Counted from the first letter of the stretch, positions 1 through 8,385 are shown. The stretch is DNA of 64,000 bases from Streptomyces sp. NBC_00440 (GCF_036014215.1 NZ_CP107921.1:5091501-5155500), one strand, 5' to 3'. The notes: generated from the letters alone by a model not told the origin. Made by a program: numbers and translations.

Positions 1-467
1 TTGAAGGCGAGGACGCCCAGCTCGCCCGCGAGAGCCGCGGTCGGTTCAGGTATGCCGCGGGCGACCAGGGCGGCTGTGACCGCCGCCGCGAGGCTGACGC
101 TCTTGAGGGCGTCACGCTCCTGAAGTTCGGTGCTGGCGGTGACAGCCGCCTTCAGGCGGGGGGCGAGTTCGCGGTTCATGGGGCCCATCGCGCTTGAGGC
201 GCGCACGAGACCGGCAGCGACCGCCTCCAGCGGGCCGGCGTCACAGGGGGCCTCGGCGATCCCCTCGGTCAGCAGCCGGCACAGCGTCTCCTGCCCCGCC
301 ACCAGCAGCTCGCGCTTGTCGGGGAAGTACCGGAAGAAGGTGCTCTTGGTGACTCCGGCGCGCTCGGCGATCTGCGTGACCGTGGTGGCGTCGTACCCCT
401 GCTCGGTGAACAGGTCGACGGCAGCCACGACGAGGCGTTCGCGTGCACCTGGTTCCCATCGACCCAT
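1..467 (-). CDS. TetR-family repressor (partial, 3' end outside window)
   Basis: The reading frame is open from the ATG at 467 to the window edge, so about 155 residues are visible. The first 50 residues form a TetR DNA-binding domain, including the typical helix-turn-helix text AERAGVTKSTFFRYFPDKREL. The ligand-binding part is only partly seen. The gene is divergent from the NAD-binding reductase at 563. The 95-bp gap holds two copies of an inverted repeat, so it most likely represses itself and that reductase. The inducer cannot be read from the sequence. Confidence 0.85.
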   Translation of the reverse strand, partial: MGRWEPGARERLVVAAVDLFTEQGYDATTVTQIAERAGVTKSTFFRYFPDKRELLVAGQETLCRLLTEGIAEAPCDAGPLEAVAAGLVRASSAMGPMNRELAPRLKAAVTASTELQERDALKSVSLAAAVTAALVARGIPEPTAALAGELGVLAF

Positions 468-496
468 GAGCCCATCGTAGGTGAACCGCATGTGAC

Positions 497-546
497 GGGA
501 CTCTTGTCCCATTACTTTGTTATGGTGATGGGACAAGAGTCCCATC
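497..546. promoter_or_regulatory. Paired TetR-type operators between repressor and reductase
   Basis: Two near-identical sites face each other: GGGACTCTTGTCCCAT (497-512) and ATGGGACAAGAGTCCC (528-543). Each is an inverted repeat of GGGAC/GTCCC around a 4-5 bp centre; the second extends to GATGGGAC-4-GTCCCATC (527-546). They occupy the shared promoter gap, the usual place for autoregulated TetR operators. Binding by the adjacent TetR protein is inferred from position and symmetry. Confidence 0.75.
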
Positions 547-562
547 GCTTAGGGAGAGTCTC

Positions 563-1444
563 ATGCGTGTCTTCGTCACCGGTGGCACCGGCCTGGTCGG
601 GTCCGCAGTCGTCGCCGAACTGCTCGGCAACGGTCACGCCGTGCTCGCGCTCGCCCGCTCGGACGCTTCCGCGCTGGCCGTCGAGGCGGCCGGCGCGGAG
701 CCGCTCCGGGGCGGCCTCGCCGATCTGGACGTCCTTCGCGCCGGCGCTGACCAGGCCGACGGGGTGATCCACCTGGCGTTCAGCAACGACTTCAGCAGCC
801 CCGAAGCCCTCGCGCGGGCGGTCGCCGAGGAGAGTGCCGCCCTCGCGGCCCTCGGGGACGGACTCGTCGGCAGCGACCGCCCGTTCGTCACCGTCTCGGG
901 TACCCCCGCTGTGCCGGGCCGCGCCTCCACCGAGGCCGACCCGGTGCCGACCGACGGGCCGGTCGGCGGCCGCGGTCGCGCGGTCACGGCGGCCCTGGGC
1001 CTGGCCTCGCGCGGAGTCCGGAGCGCGGCCGTACGCCTGCCGCGCACCGTTCACCATCGGGGCGCGGGCGGGTTCGCCGGAATGCTGACCGGCATCGCAC
1101 GCCGGACGGGAGTGTCCGGCTACCCGGGCGACGGCGCACAGCGCTGGCCGGCCGTGCACGCACTCGACGCGGCCGTTCTCTTCCGGCTCGCCCTGGAGCA
1201 CGCGCCGGCCGGCAGCTCCTGGCACGCCGTGGCCGACGAGGGGGACGAGGTGCGTGACATCGCCGCGGTCATCGGCCGACGGCTGAACCTGCCGGTCGAA
1301 TCCGTGCCGGCGGAGACCTACGGTCCTCTCGGTCCGATCTTCGCGACCGACCAGCCCTCGTCCAGTGCGCACACCCGGCAGGTGCTCGGCTGGGAACCGA
1401 AGCAGCCCGGCCTTCTGGAGGACCTGGAGAACATCCAGCCCTGA
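563..1444 (+). CDS. NAD(P)-dependent epimerase/reductase, extended SDR-like
   Basis: 293 residues. The N-terminus carries the Rossmann nucleotide-binding motif TGGTGLVG at about residues 7-14, followed by the alternating strand/helix pattern of the NAD-dependent epimerase/dehydratase family. The family acts in the cytoplasm on carbonyl or sugar-like substrates; this substrate is unknown. The ATG at 563 follows AGGGAGAG at good spacing. The gene is divergent from a TetR repressor with paired operators and is probably induced by whatever that repressor senses. Confidence 0.8.
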   Translation: MRVFVTGGTGLVGSAVVAELLGNGHAVLALARSDASALAVEAAGAEPLRGGLADLDVLRAGADQADGVIHLAFSNDFSSPEALARAVAEESAALAALGDGLVGSDRPFVTVSGTPAVPGRASTEADPVPTDGPVGGRGRAVTAALGLASRGVRSAAVRLPRTVHHRGAGGFAGMLTGIARRTGVSGYPGDGAQRWPAVHALDAAVLFRLALEHAPAGSSWHAVADEGDEVRDIAAVIGRRLNLPVESVPAETYGPLGPIFATDQPSSSAHTRQVLGWEPKQPGLLEDLENIQP

Positions 1445-1473
1445 CCGGCGACAGGGAAGAGCGGGCATGGTTC

Positions 1474-1563
1474 CCGAGGTCTTCCGGCGGGACGCGCATC
1501 AGTCCGAGGTCTTCCGGCGGGACACGGATCAGACAGCGGCCTTCCGGCGGGACGTGCATCAGA
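1474..1563. repeat. Three tandem 30-bp repeats spanning the stop codon of the antiporter gene
   Basis: Three units of exactly 30 bp (1474-1503, 1504-1533, 1534-1563) share the core CTTCCGGCGGGAC and end in a variant of GCATCAG. Read on the minus strand, each unit contains an in-phase TGA. The first is the real stop codon of the NhaC gene, so the array is a downstream expansion of the gene's own end. It also fills the space between two convergent genes. Confidence 0.9.
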
Positions 1564-3040
1564 CGGCGGCCGGAGCGGGTTCCACGGCGGTCCGGCGCAC
1601 CGGCTCCTGGCGGGCGATGCCGAAACCGGTGTAGCCGCAGATCACGGCGATGATCACGCCGAAGTAGTTCAGGAACGCGTACGGCGCGTACGCCATGGTG
1701 GCGACACCCAGGGTCGTGGACATGTAGGTGGCGGCCTCGGTCCACGGCACCAGGGGCACGAAGACCGTGCCGGAGTCCTCCAGCGTGCGCGACAGGTTCT
1801 TCGGGGCGAGGCCGCGCTCGGGGTAGATGTCCCGGAACGCCTGGCCCGGCACAATGATCGTCAGGTACGAGACCCCCATGGAGAGCGCGGTGCCCACCGA
1901 GGTCAGCGCGGTGGCGAGGATGATCCCGCCCGTCCTGCGGACCTTGGCGAGCAGCCGGTGCATCAGGACGTCCAGGCAGCCGGTCTCGGTCAGGATGCCC
2001 GCGAAGGCGAAGCCGGCGAGGCCGATCAGCATGGTCGACGCCATCGATGCCATGCCGCCGCGGTTGAGGAGCGTGCCGGCCGCGGCGGACAGGTGCTGGG
2101 GGTCGACGCCTCCGTGGCCGCTCAGCATCGACACGGTGAAACCGGTCGAGGCGGAGGAACCGATCTGCTGGAGGGAGAAGCCCTGGAAGACACCGCCCAG
2201 GATCCCCGCGACCGCCGACGAGACGATGATGGTCGGCAGCGGCGGCTTCTTCGCGATCGCGCCCACGAGCACCACTGCCGGAGGCAGCAGGAGCAGCAGG
2301 TTGAAATGGAATCCCTGCTCCAGCACGCCCCGGAGGGCGTCGGTGCGCCGGGCGGCCTGCCCGTCGGCGTGCTGGGCGCGGCCCAGGAAGAAGTACAGGA
2401 CGCAGGAGAGGACCGCCGCAGGACCCGTCGTGTAGAGGAGGTGCCGGATGTGCTCGAAGAGGCTCGAACCGGCCACGGCGGGAGCCAGGTTGGTGGTGTC
2501 CGACATCGGGGACATCTTGTCGCCGAAGTAGGCGCCCGAGATGATGGCGCCCGCCGTCATGGGCAGGGACACGCCGAGTCCGCCGGCCACGCCGATCAGG
2601 GCGACACCGACGGTGCCGACGGAGCCCCAGGAGGTACCGGTCACCGTCGAGACGACCATGGTGATCAGGAACGACAGCACCACGATCCACGACGGCTGGA
2701 TGGCCTTGAGCCCCCAGTCGACGATCATGGGTATCGTGCCGCTCAGCGTCCAGGTGCCGATGAGCATGCCGATGGAGATCAGGATCAGCAGCGCCGGCAT
2801 CGCGGCGTCGATCTTCGACCGGATGCCCGTGAGCATCTCGTCCCAGGTCACGCCGAGCCACCGGGCGATGAGGCCGGTGACGGCGCAGGACGCGACGAGG
2901 AGGACCACGGGGTCGAGGCCGAGCCAGACGGTGCCCGCGATCATCACGATCAGCATCAGCACCACGGGCAGTGCGGCGACGAGCAGTCCGGGGGTGCGGC
3001 GCTCGCGTGGGGGCGCGGCCGCGGTGGAGGAGTCGGTCAT
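1559..3040 (-). CDS. nhaC: NhaC-family Na+/H+ antiporter
   Basis: 493 residues, normal length for NhaC. About ten to twelve hydrophobic segments are visible from residue 20 to 480, with short loops. Stretches such as GTSWGSVGTVGVALIG and GAYFGDKMSPMSDTTNLA are characteristic of the NhaC branch of the ion transporter superfamily. It should exchange cytoplasmic Na+ (or a small amine or organic acid) for protons. The ATG at 3040 is preceded by GGAG at good spacing. The gene appears monocistronic, and its stop codon lies inside a 30-bp tandem repeat. Confidence 0.85.
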   Translation of the reverse strand: MTDSSTAAAPPRERRTPGLLVAALPVVLMLIVMIAGTVWLGLDPVVLLVASCAVTGLIARWLGVTWDEMLTGIRSKIDAAMPALLILISIGMLIGTWTLSGTIPMIVDWGLKAIQPSWIVVLSFLITMVVSTVTGTSWGSVGTVGVALIGVAGGLGVSLPMTAGAIISGAYFGDKMSPMSDTTNLAPAVAGSSLFEHIRHLLYTTGPAAVLSCVLYFFLGRAQHADGQAARRTDALRGVLEQGFHFNLLLLLPPAVVLVGAIAKKPPLPTIIVSSAVAGILGGVFQGFSLQQIGSSASTGFTVSMLSGHGGVDPQHLSAAAGTLLNRGGMASMASTMLIGLAGFAFAGILTETGCLDVLMHRLLAKVRRTGGIILATALTSVGTALSMGVSYLTIIVPGQAFRDIYPERGLAPKNLSRTLEDSGTVFVPLVPWTEAATYMSTTLGVATMAYAPYAFLNYFGVIIAVICGYTGFGIARQEPVRRTAVEPAPAAV

Positions 3041-3186
3041 TCGGGTACTCCAGTGGCCCGGCGGGGCCGGGCGGTCGGACGGTGTGGGGGAAGGGCGAGC
3101 CGGCCGCTGGGGACGCCGCGGCGGAGGCGGAGGCGCGACGGCATGCGGAGCCGGTTCCGGGGGTACGGACGCACCCGCGCCACTGT

Positions 3187-3395
3187 GCCGGGATCGGTCC
3201 GGCAGGGTCGGCCGGTGGGTTCGGACGGCAGGGCCAGCCGGTGGGGTCGGCCATGGGGTGGGCCGGCGGGGTTCGACCGGCAGGGTCAGCCGGTGGAGTC
3301 AGCCAGTGGGGTCGGCCGGTGGGATCGGTCCGGCAGGGCCAGCCGGTGGGGTCACCCAGTGAGGTCGGTCGGCAGGGTCAGCCGGTCGGGGAGCC
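3187..3395. repeat. 13-bp minisatellite, about 15 copies, overlapping the GntR stop codon
   Basis: The 337-bp gap between nhaC and the GntR gene is mostly a degenerate 13-bp tandem repeat with consensus CGGYRGGGTCRGC. Well-preserved copies begin at 3200, 3226, 3278, 3331 and 3370. The copy at 3370-3382 contains the complement of the GntR stop codon (3378-3380), so the repeat unit includes the gene's end. No credible gene lies in the gap. Confidence 0.85.
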
Positions 3396-4025
3396 CGTCA
3401 TGTGGGCCCGTACCCGCCCGAGATGGAGGTCCATGAGCGCCGCGGCCCGCTCCCCGTCACCGTCGGCGACGGCGGCGGCGATCTCCTCGTGGTCGTCCAG
3501 GGAATCGGCCGTGTGAGCCGCCGGGACGTCCAGCGGACTGCGCAGCAGGATGATCTGCTGCTGCACCCGCCACAACTGTTCCGCGACGCGCGGACTTCGT
3601 GCGGTGTCCGTCAGGGTCCGGTGGAAGTCCAGGTCCAGCCGGTGGACGAAGCGCCGCCCGCCCTGGATGGTCTTCCGCGCCCGGGCGCAGGCCGAACGCA
3701 GCGCAGCGATGTCCTTCTCGTCGCGGCGCTCCGCAGCCAGCCGGGCGGACGCTGTCTCCAGCGCCGTACGGAGTTCGAACAGGGCTCTTACGTCGTCCGG
3801 TTCCGCCGTGAACACCGTGGCACCGCGGTTGGGGCTGTGCACGAGCAGGCCCTCGCTGACGAGTTGCCGCACGGCCTCGCGCAACGGTCCCCGGCTGATG
3901 TCGAGTTCCCGCGCGAGCACCACCTCGTTGATCCTGGTTCCCGGTCGCAGGTGGCCGCCGAGCAGACGTTCGCGCAGCACCTCGGCGACCTGGACGGCGA
4001 GGCCTCGTTGCAGTGTCTCACTCAC
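3378..4025 (-). CDS. GntR-family regulator, FadR/FCD type
   Basis: 215 residues from a GTG at 4025, chosen because GAGGAGG lies 8 nt upstream and the winged-helix domain begins at once. Residues 10-75 are the GntR helix-turn-helix (RELDISRGPLREAVRQL-like). Residues 85-205 form an all-helical FCD effector domain with the expected metal-ligand Asp/His pattern (DLDFH). It is divergent from an asparaginase, and the gap has two copies of TGTTGACAGTT, so it is probably the local repressor of amino-acid degradation. The effector is unknown. Confidence 0.85.
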   Translation of the reverse strand: MSETLQRGLAVQVAEVLRERLLGGHLRPGTRINEVVLARELDISRGPLREAVRQLVSEGLLVHSPNRGATVFTAEPDDVRALFELRTALETASARLAAERRDEKDIAALRSACARARKTIQGGRRFVHRLDLDFHRTLTDTARSPRVAEQLWRVQQQIILLRSPLDVPAAHTADSLDDHEEIAAAVADGDGERAAALMDLHLGRVRAHMTGSPTG

Positions 4026-4050
4026 GGATGACGCCTCCTCTGGACCAAGG

Positions 4051-4159
4051 TGTTGACAGTTGCCAGTTGACAGGCGTGTTTCCGCAGGTGTCAAGGGGTG
4101 TCCACGAAATCGGCCGCACATTCGACATGCTCGTCGCCAAGTGGTAACTGTCAACAGTT
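4051..4159. promoter_or_regulatory. Candidate GntR operators between regulator and asparaginase
   Basis: TGTTGACAGTT occurs at 4051-4061. Its complement occurs at 4146-4156 inside the symmetric site AACTGT-CA-ACAGTT (4146-4159), about 39 bp before the asparaginase start. A further TTGACAG follows the first site. The two sites lie near the two divergent start codons. Assignment to the adjacent GntR protein is inferred. Confidence 0.6.
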
Positions 4160-4197
4160 GACCGAAACAGGAGAGACTGGAGAGGCGGACATAACTG

Positions 4198-5145
4198 ATG
4201 CACACCGTGGTGGCCGAGGTCTGGCGTGGGGATTTCCTGGAGTCCGTGCACCACGGGACGGTCCTCGCGACCGGCCCGGACGGTGCGGAGGTCCTGCGGA
4301 TCGGGGACGTCGACGCTCCGATGTATCCGCGCTCGTCGAACAAGCCCCTCCAGGCACTCGGCATGCTCCGTGCCGGGCTCGGTCTTGACGGCGAACTCCT
4401 GGCACTGGGATGCGCCAGCCACTCGGGCGAGGACATCCACCTGGAGGGTGTGCGGGCGATACTCGGCTCGGCCGGGCTCGGCACGGACGCGCTGCGCTGC
4501 ACGGCTGCCCTCCCGATCGGGGAGGGCGCGCTGCGCGCCTACCTGGCGGGCGGCGGGCAGCCCACCCCCCTGACGATGAACTGCTCGGGCAAGCACGCCG
4601 CCATGCTGGCGACCTGCGTCGTGAACGGCTGGGACACCGCCACGTACCTCGACCCCGAACACCCGCTCCAGGTGGTGCTGCGCGAGACCCTGGAGGAGCT
4701 GGCGGGCGAGAGGATCGCGGCCACGGGCATCGACGGGTGCGGCGCGCCCCTGTTCGCCATCAGTCTGCGGGGCCTGGCCCGGGCGTTCGGCCGCCTGGCC
4801 TCGGCGCCGGAGGGCAGTCTCGAACACCGCGTGGCCCGCGCGATGAACACCCACCCGCGGTACGTCGGCGGCACCGGCCGGGACGTGACGCGGATCATGG
4901 GCGCCCTGCCCGGGGCCGTCGCCAAGGACGGTGCCGAGGGCGTGTACGCGCTCGGCCTGCCGGACGGGTCCGCGGTGGCGCTCAAGATCGCTGACGGCTC
5001 CCAGCGGTCCCGCCCGGTGGTCATGGTCGCCGCGCTGCGCCGCCTCGGAGTGGACGTGGACGGCGACGACACGCTCACCGCGCTCGCCACCGCACCGGTC
5101 CTCGGCCACGGCGAGCCGGTCGGGGCCGTCCGCCCCGCGTTCTGA
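4198..5145 (+). CDS. Asparaginase II family protein
   Basis: 315 residues matching the small bacterial asparaginase family typified by Rhizobium etli AnsA (PF06089-like), not the E. coli type. Diagnostic stretches are RSSNKPLQALGML, GCASHSGEDIHLEGV, MNCSGKHAAML and GIDGCGAPLFAISL; Ser, Lys and Cys in these are the conserved catalytic and metal-site residues of the family. It should hydrolyse L-asparagine to aspartate and ammonia in the cytoplasm. AGGAGAG and GGAGAGG precede the ATG at 4198. A divergent GntR regulator and shared operators suggest substrate-linked control. Confidence 0.87.
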   Translation: MHTVVAEVWRGDFLESVHHGTVLATGPDGAEVLRIGDVDAPMYPRSSNKPLQALGMLRAGLGLDGELLALGCASHSGEDIHLEGVRAILGSAGLGTDALRCTAALPIGEGALRAYLAGGGQPTPLTMNCSGKHAAMLATCVVNGWDTATYLDPEHPLQVVLRETLEELAGERIAATGIDGCGAPLFAISLRGLARAFGRLASAPEGSLEHRVARAMNTHPRYVGGTGRDVTRIMGALPGAVAKDGAEGVYALGLPDGSAVALKIADGSQRSRPVVMVAALRRLGVDVDGDDTLTALATAPVLGHGEPVGAVRPAF

Positions 5146-5282
5146 CGGCAGCGGGCCCGTTCTCCCGCCGCTTTGGTCCGGAGAGGTTCGCGTGAGGTGC
5201 CGGCCGGTGGGTCACGCGGCGGATCCCAACGGCGGGTGGCGGCCCGCGTCTTCCCCGGTACATGACGCGGTCATCGACGCGG

Positions 5283-6776
5283 TCAGGTGTGCGTGATGAG
5301 GTACGCGGGGCCTTCGCCGAGCCGGGCTCGTTCGACGGCGTCGAGACGGACGAAGCCCCGGGGCGCCATCAACTCCCGCCAGTCGGCGAGGTCGTGGACG
5401 GCCCACATGTCGTGCTCGACGGGATCAAGGCGGATCCGGCGGAGCTGGTCCGCGCTGAGCCGGCCTCCGTCGAAGATGAGACCCACCTTGTTCAGGGGCG
5501 CCCGGGGGCCGGCGTGCAGGAAGTGCGTCAGGAGCAGCCGCGGTGTGTCCAGGCCGAGTTCGAGGCCGGTCTCCTCCACGGCTTCGCGGCGGGCGGTCTG
5601 CAGTGGGTCTTCCCCCAGCGTGTCGAGGTTGCCGCCAGGGAACTGCCAGAGCCGGGATCCGTAGACCGAGCGCAGCTGTACCGGCCGGTCGTACGCGTCA
5701 CGTACGTACAGGCAGCCGTACACGGTGTGGTGGGGGACGGTCTGTGCGTACTCCGTGGGTGTCATCGGCATGGGGCGGCCGGTTTGAGCGGGGCGGTGGT
5801 CGAACTCGAAGGCGAGGGGACCGGGAGACGCCTCGGCCGCCGGACAGCCGGTGCGAAGTCCGGTCAGCAGGTCCTCGCGCAGTCCGTCCGGATCGATGCG
5901 GGCGGGGTCCTCCGCGCTGAGCAGTTCCTCGAACGAGGCGTAAGGGGTGACCCGCTTCACGATGATGTCGAGTTCCCGACCGCTGTCCTGGTTGTGGAAG
6001 ACGACTGTGTCCCCGACTTCGACGGCCGCCGTCGTGGGAGTGCGGACGCGTACCTCGATCGTCTTTCGGCCCGACTCCACCTGCCCGTAATGCCGCCCCG
6101 AGAGGTGGAAGTCATGCCGCCGCGACGACGTGGACCCGGCAGCACCGAGACTCCCGGTGTCGGGCAGGCTGCTCTGCGCTCCGGAGGCCGGGGGACTGCC
6201 TTGCAAGGGGGCTTCGTCCGTACCCGGGCCGCGCAGGATCAGGAAGGCAAGCCCTTCGGTGTTGTGGCGCTCGGAGGTGGACCAGCGGGCCTGGAGCGCG
6301 GTGAGTTCGTCTTCGTCGAGTGCGATCCCACGCCGCTCGGCCGGGGTATCGGCGGCGAGCGGCGTGATGACCACGAGGGCGCCCCCCGGGCGCAGACGGC
6401 CCCCCAGGGCATGCAGCGTGCGGTCGCGGCACGTGAGGAACGGAGCCACGAACCGCAGGGTGATCAGGTCGTATCCGTCGGCGAGGGATGCCCAGTCGCC
6501 GCTTTCGACGTCGAGGCGAAGCCATCGGGCTGCCTCGCCATGGTGGGTGCCGGCGTCGGCGAGGGCGGCTTCGGACCAGTCGACGGCGTCCACGGTGTAG
6601 CCGAGGACGGCCAAGTGGGCTGCGAGTTCACCGACCCCGCACCCGACGTCCAGAGCTCTTCCGCCGGCCGGCGCCGGGGCATGGGCAGCCAACAGCGAGC
6701 GCTCACTGTCGCTGAGCCGGCGATAGCGGCTGCCTTCGGCGTAGCCGGTGTTCCATTCGTCCTGTGTACTGAACAT
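5283..6776 (-). CDS. Three-domain fusion: SAM methyltransferase, ASCH domain, NUDIX hydrolase
   Basis: 497 residues. Residues 1-190 are a class I methyltransferase with motif I ALDVGCGVGE at 41-50. Residues about 215-330 look like an ASCH domain (FHLSGRHYGQVESGRKTIEVRV, then GDTVVFHN and KRVTPYASFEELL), a PUA-like fold tied to RNA or nucleotide binding. Residues about 345-497 are a NUDIX domain with the box ending REAVEETGLEL. The first Gly-to-Glu spacing is Gx6E instead of Gx5E. A plausible role is nucleotide or modified-nucleoside housekeeping, but the substrate is unknown. It stands alone, convergent with the asparaginase. Confidence 0.8.
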   Translation of the reverse strand: MFSTQDEWNTGYAEGSRYRRLSDSERSLLAAHAPAPAGGRALDVGCGVGELAAHLAVLGYTVDAVDWSEAALADAGTHHGEAARWLRLDVESGDWASLADGYDLITLRFVAPFLTCRDRTLHALGGRLRPGGALVVITPLAADTPAERRGIALDEDELTALQARWSTSERHNTEGLAFLILRGPGTDEAPLQGSPPASGAQSSLPDTGSLGAAGSTSSRRHDFHLSGRHYGQVESGRKTIEVRVRTPTTAAVEVGDTVVFHNQDSGRELDIIVKRVTPYASFEELLSAEDPARIDPDGLREDLLTGLRTGCPAAEASPGPLAFEFDHRPAQTGRPMPMTPTEYAQTVPHHTVYGCLYVRDAYDRPVQLRSVYGSRLWQFPGGNLDTLGEDPLQTARREAVEETGLELGLDTPRLLLTHFLHAGPRAPLNKVGLIFDGGRLSADQLRRIRLDPVEHDMWAVHDLADWRELMAPRGFVRLDAVERARLGEGPAYLITHT

Positions 6777-7033
6777 GAGGGGTTCTTCCCGCCAATGGTG
6801 GACTCAACGAGGGCGCACAGGGGGCGGCCGGGTGTGACGCTCTGGGCCCCGGCCGCCCCCGGATCTCCTCGGGGGGCGGACAGGTCGGCGCCGGCGCCGA
6901 AGACACGAGGACCTTGGACATCTCCTCCAACTACTGCGGACAGGGCGGTGGTTGCGCCGACTTGTGTGTCAGGCGCGGGCTGCCCTGGATCAGTTCGACA
7001 CCGGCCGGGGTCTGGATCACCTGGAGAGATACG
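6777..7033. other. Intergenic gap without a supported gene
   Basis: Gap of 257 bp upstream of the fusion gene. On the minus strand a frame without stop runs from the end of azoR to a TAG near 6945 (about 33 codons from a GTG), followed by a short frame starting MEEMSKVLVSS. Neither has a convincing ribosome binding site or family resemblance. The gap presumably contains the promoter of the fusion gene. Confidence 0.4.
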
Positions 7034-7675
7034 TCAGGCGGCAGCCGCCGTGCCGAAGGTCGTGGCGAGGGTGCGGGCCTTGTCGTGGGCGGCCGTCATG
7101 GACGCCTCGTGCAAGGGGAGGAGAGGGGCCAGGGCCGGAGCGACCGGGGCCATGGTCAGTTCGGGTATCACGGTGGTGACGTCCAGGCCGAGGACGGCAC
7201 GGCCCAGCACGGCTTCCAGCGTGGGCACCACGTAGTCGAGACCCTCCCTGGGGGTGCCGGGCCCGTAGCCACCGCCCCGGGCCGAGATCACCAGGGCAGG
7301 GCGGCCCGCGGCGGGGGAAGGGCCGGTGAGGCTCAGGGTGCGTTCGCTGATGATGATCTGGTCCAGCCACGCCTTGAACACCGACGGCATCGACAGGTTG
7401 TACATCGGCACCGTGAACAGGTACGTGCCGGCGCCGAGGAACTCCTCGATCAACTCGTCCTGGAGAGCTGCGGCCTTGGCCTGCTCGGGGGTGTGCCGGC
7501 CGGGGTCGGTGATGCGGGCGGTGATGCCCGCCGCCGTCAGGTGGGGGACCGGGGCGGCAGCGAGGTCGCGGTGGACGACAGGGCCCTGCCACTGGTCGCG
7601 GAAGGACTGGGCGACCTGACGGGAGACGGAGGCCTCGCCGAGCGAGGAGGAGTCGATGTGGAGCAGGTACGACAT
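7034..7675 (-). CDS. azoR: FMN-dependent NADH-azoreductase
   Basis: 213 residues, standard AzoR length. The flavodoxin-like fold starts LLHIDSSSLGEASVSRQ (phosphate-binding Ser-rich loop). It contains PMYNLSMPSVFKAWLDQI, the conserved FMN-isoalloxazine contact, and SARGGGYG further on. The enzyme reduces quinones and azo compounds with NADH in the cytoplasm. It lies behind a 25-codon DsbA-like stub that keeps a good ribosome binding site, and it is divergent from an HxlR regulator with a symmetric operator, a common arrangement for redox-stress oxidoreductases. Confidence 0.88.
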   Translation of the reverse strand: MSYLLHIDSSSLGEASVSRQVAQSFRDQWQGPVVHRDLAAAPVPHLTAAGITARITDPGRHTPEQAKAAALQDELIEEFLGAGTYLFTVPMYNLSMPSVFKAWLDQIIISERTLSLTGPSPAAGRPALVISARGGGYGPGTPREGLDYVVPTLEAVLGRAVLGLDVTTVIPELTMAPVAPALAPLLPLHEASMTAAHDKARTLATTFGTAAAA

Positions 7676-7727
7676 GGTGGTTGTGCCTTTCGAGGAGAAC
7701 GAGACGGGTGAGTGGGGGGGTGACGGG

Positions 7728-7805
7728 TCAGGGGCGGGCCGGGACGGCGCAGCCGCCGAGTCCGCACCAGGGGCAGGTGATCTCGGCCCAGATCTCTACC
7801 TTCAT
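7728..7805 (-). CDS. 25-residue DsbA/FrnE-like N-terminal stub with CPWC motif
   Basis: The frame MKVEIWAEITCPWCGLG followed by eight residues and TGA starts at 7805, with GGAGGTC 5 nt upstream. The first 17 residues match the beginning of DsbA-family oxidoreductases (FrnE type), including the CPWC redox motif, but the remaining roughly 200 residues are absent. It is the first reading frame behind the azoR promoter. Either a remnant of a deleted dsbA-like gene whose promoter azoR inherited, or a retained leader peptide. Confidence 0.6.
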   Translation of the reverse strand: MKVEIWAEITCPWCGLGGCAVPARP

Positions 7806-7835
7806 GGCCTGACCTCCAATTCCTCTTATTTGTTC

Positions 7836-7870
7836 GTAACGCCATGATGCGCCAGTATGGAAGGCGTTAC
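7836..7870. promoter_or_regulatory. Inverted repeat, candidate HxlR operator
   Basis: GTAACGCC (7836-7843) and GGCGTTAC (7863-7870) form a perfect 8-bp inverted repeat with 19-bp spacing, in the promoter gap between azoR with its leader stub and the divergent HxlR gene. HxlR-family proteins bind such GTAAC/GTTAC dyads. The assignment rests on position and symmetry. Confidence 0.7.
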
Positions 7871-7902
7871 AAAAGGCACACCTGTGTGCGCGACGGAGAG
7901 GA

Positions 7903-8385
7903 ATGGGCGCCATGCAGGACAGCGCAGGTACGGATATGGCGGCGGCGATCGGGCCGTGCGCGAGCATCCCCGCCGACCACATGGCCTTCATCCGGCAGGT
8001 CCTGGACCGGGTCGGCGACAAGTGGAGCATGCTGATCGTCGGCGTCCTGGAGGGCGGCCCACTGCGCTACACCGACCTGCAGCGCCAGATCCCCGGCATC
8101 TCCCAGCGCATGCTCACCCACACCCTGCGCCAGCTCCAGGAGGACGGTTTGATCACGCGGACCGCCTACGCCGAGGTGCCGCCGCGTGTGGAGTACGCCC
8201 TCGCCCCGCTCGGCCGCGGCCTGCACGAGATCGTCATGCAGCTGATCGGCTGGGCCGCCGACCATCACGACGAGATCCGTCTCAACCGCGACCGTGCCGG
8301 CGCCACCTCATCCCGGTCGCGAGCCACAGCCGCAGCCACAGCCACAGCCAAAGCCGCAGCCACCGACGCTTCGGCGAAGCGGTGA
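7903..8385 (+). CDS. HxlR-family winged-helix regulator
   Basis: 160 residues (157 if the ATG at 7912 is used; GGAGAGGA suits either). Residues 27-118 are an HxlR winged helix: DKWSMLIVGVLEGGPLRYTDL, then ISQRMLTHTLRQLQEDGLI. A Cys near the N-terminus (PCASIPADH) is typical of redox- or quinone-sensing members. The C-terminal 25 residues are a low-complexity Ala/Thr/Lys tail coded by imperfect AGCCAC hexamers. It probably controls the divergent azoR unit through the GTAACGCC dyad. Confidence 0.85.
   Translation: MGAMQDSAGTDMAAAIGPCASIPADHMAFIRQVLDRVGDKWSMLIVGVLEGGPLRYTDLQRQIPGISQRMLTHTLRQLQEDGLITRTAYAEVPPRVEYALAPLGRGLHEIVMQLIGWAADHHDEIRLNRDRAGATSSRSRATAAATATAKAAATDASAKR

Noticed and set aside
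3187..3395. Possible CRISPR array
   Set aside because: The repeats are contiguous 13-bp units without unique spacers and no cas genes are nearby.
6703..6930. Small peptide gene (MEEMSKVLVSS) upstream of the fusion protein, possible RiPP precursor
   Set aside because: No ribosome binding site, overlaps the methyltransferase start, and no RiPP maturation genes are near.
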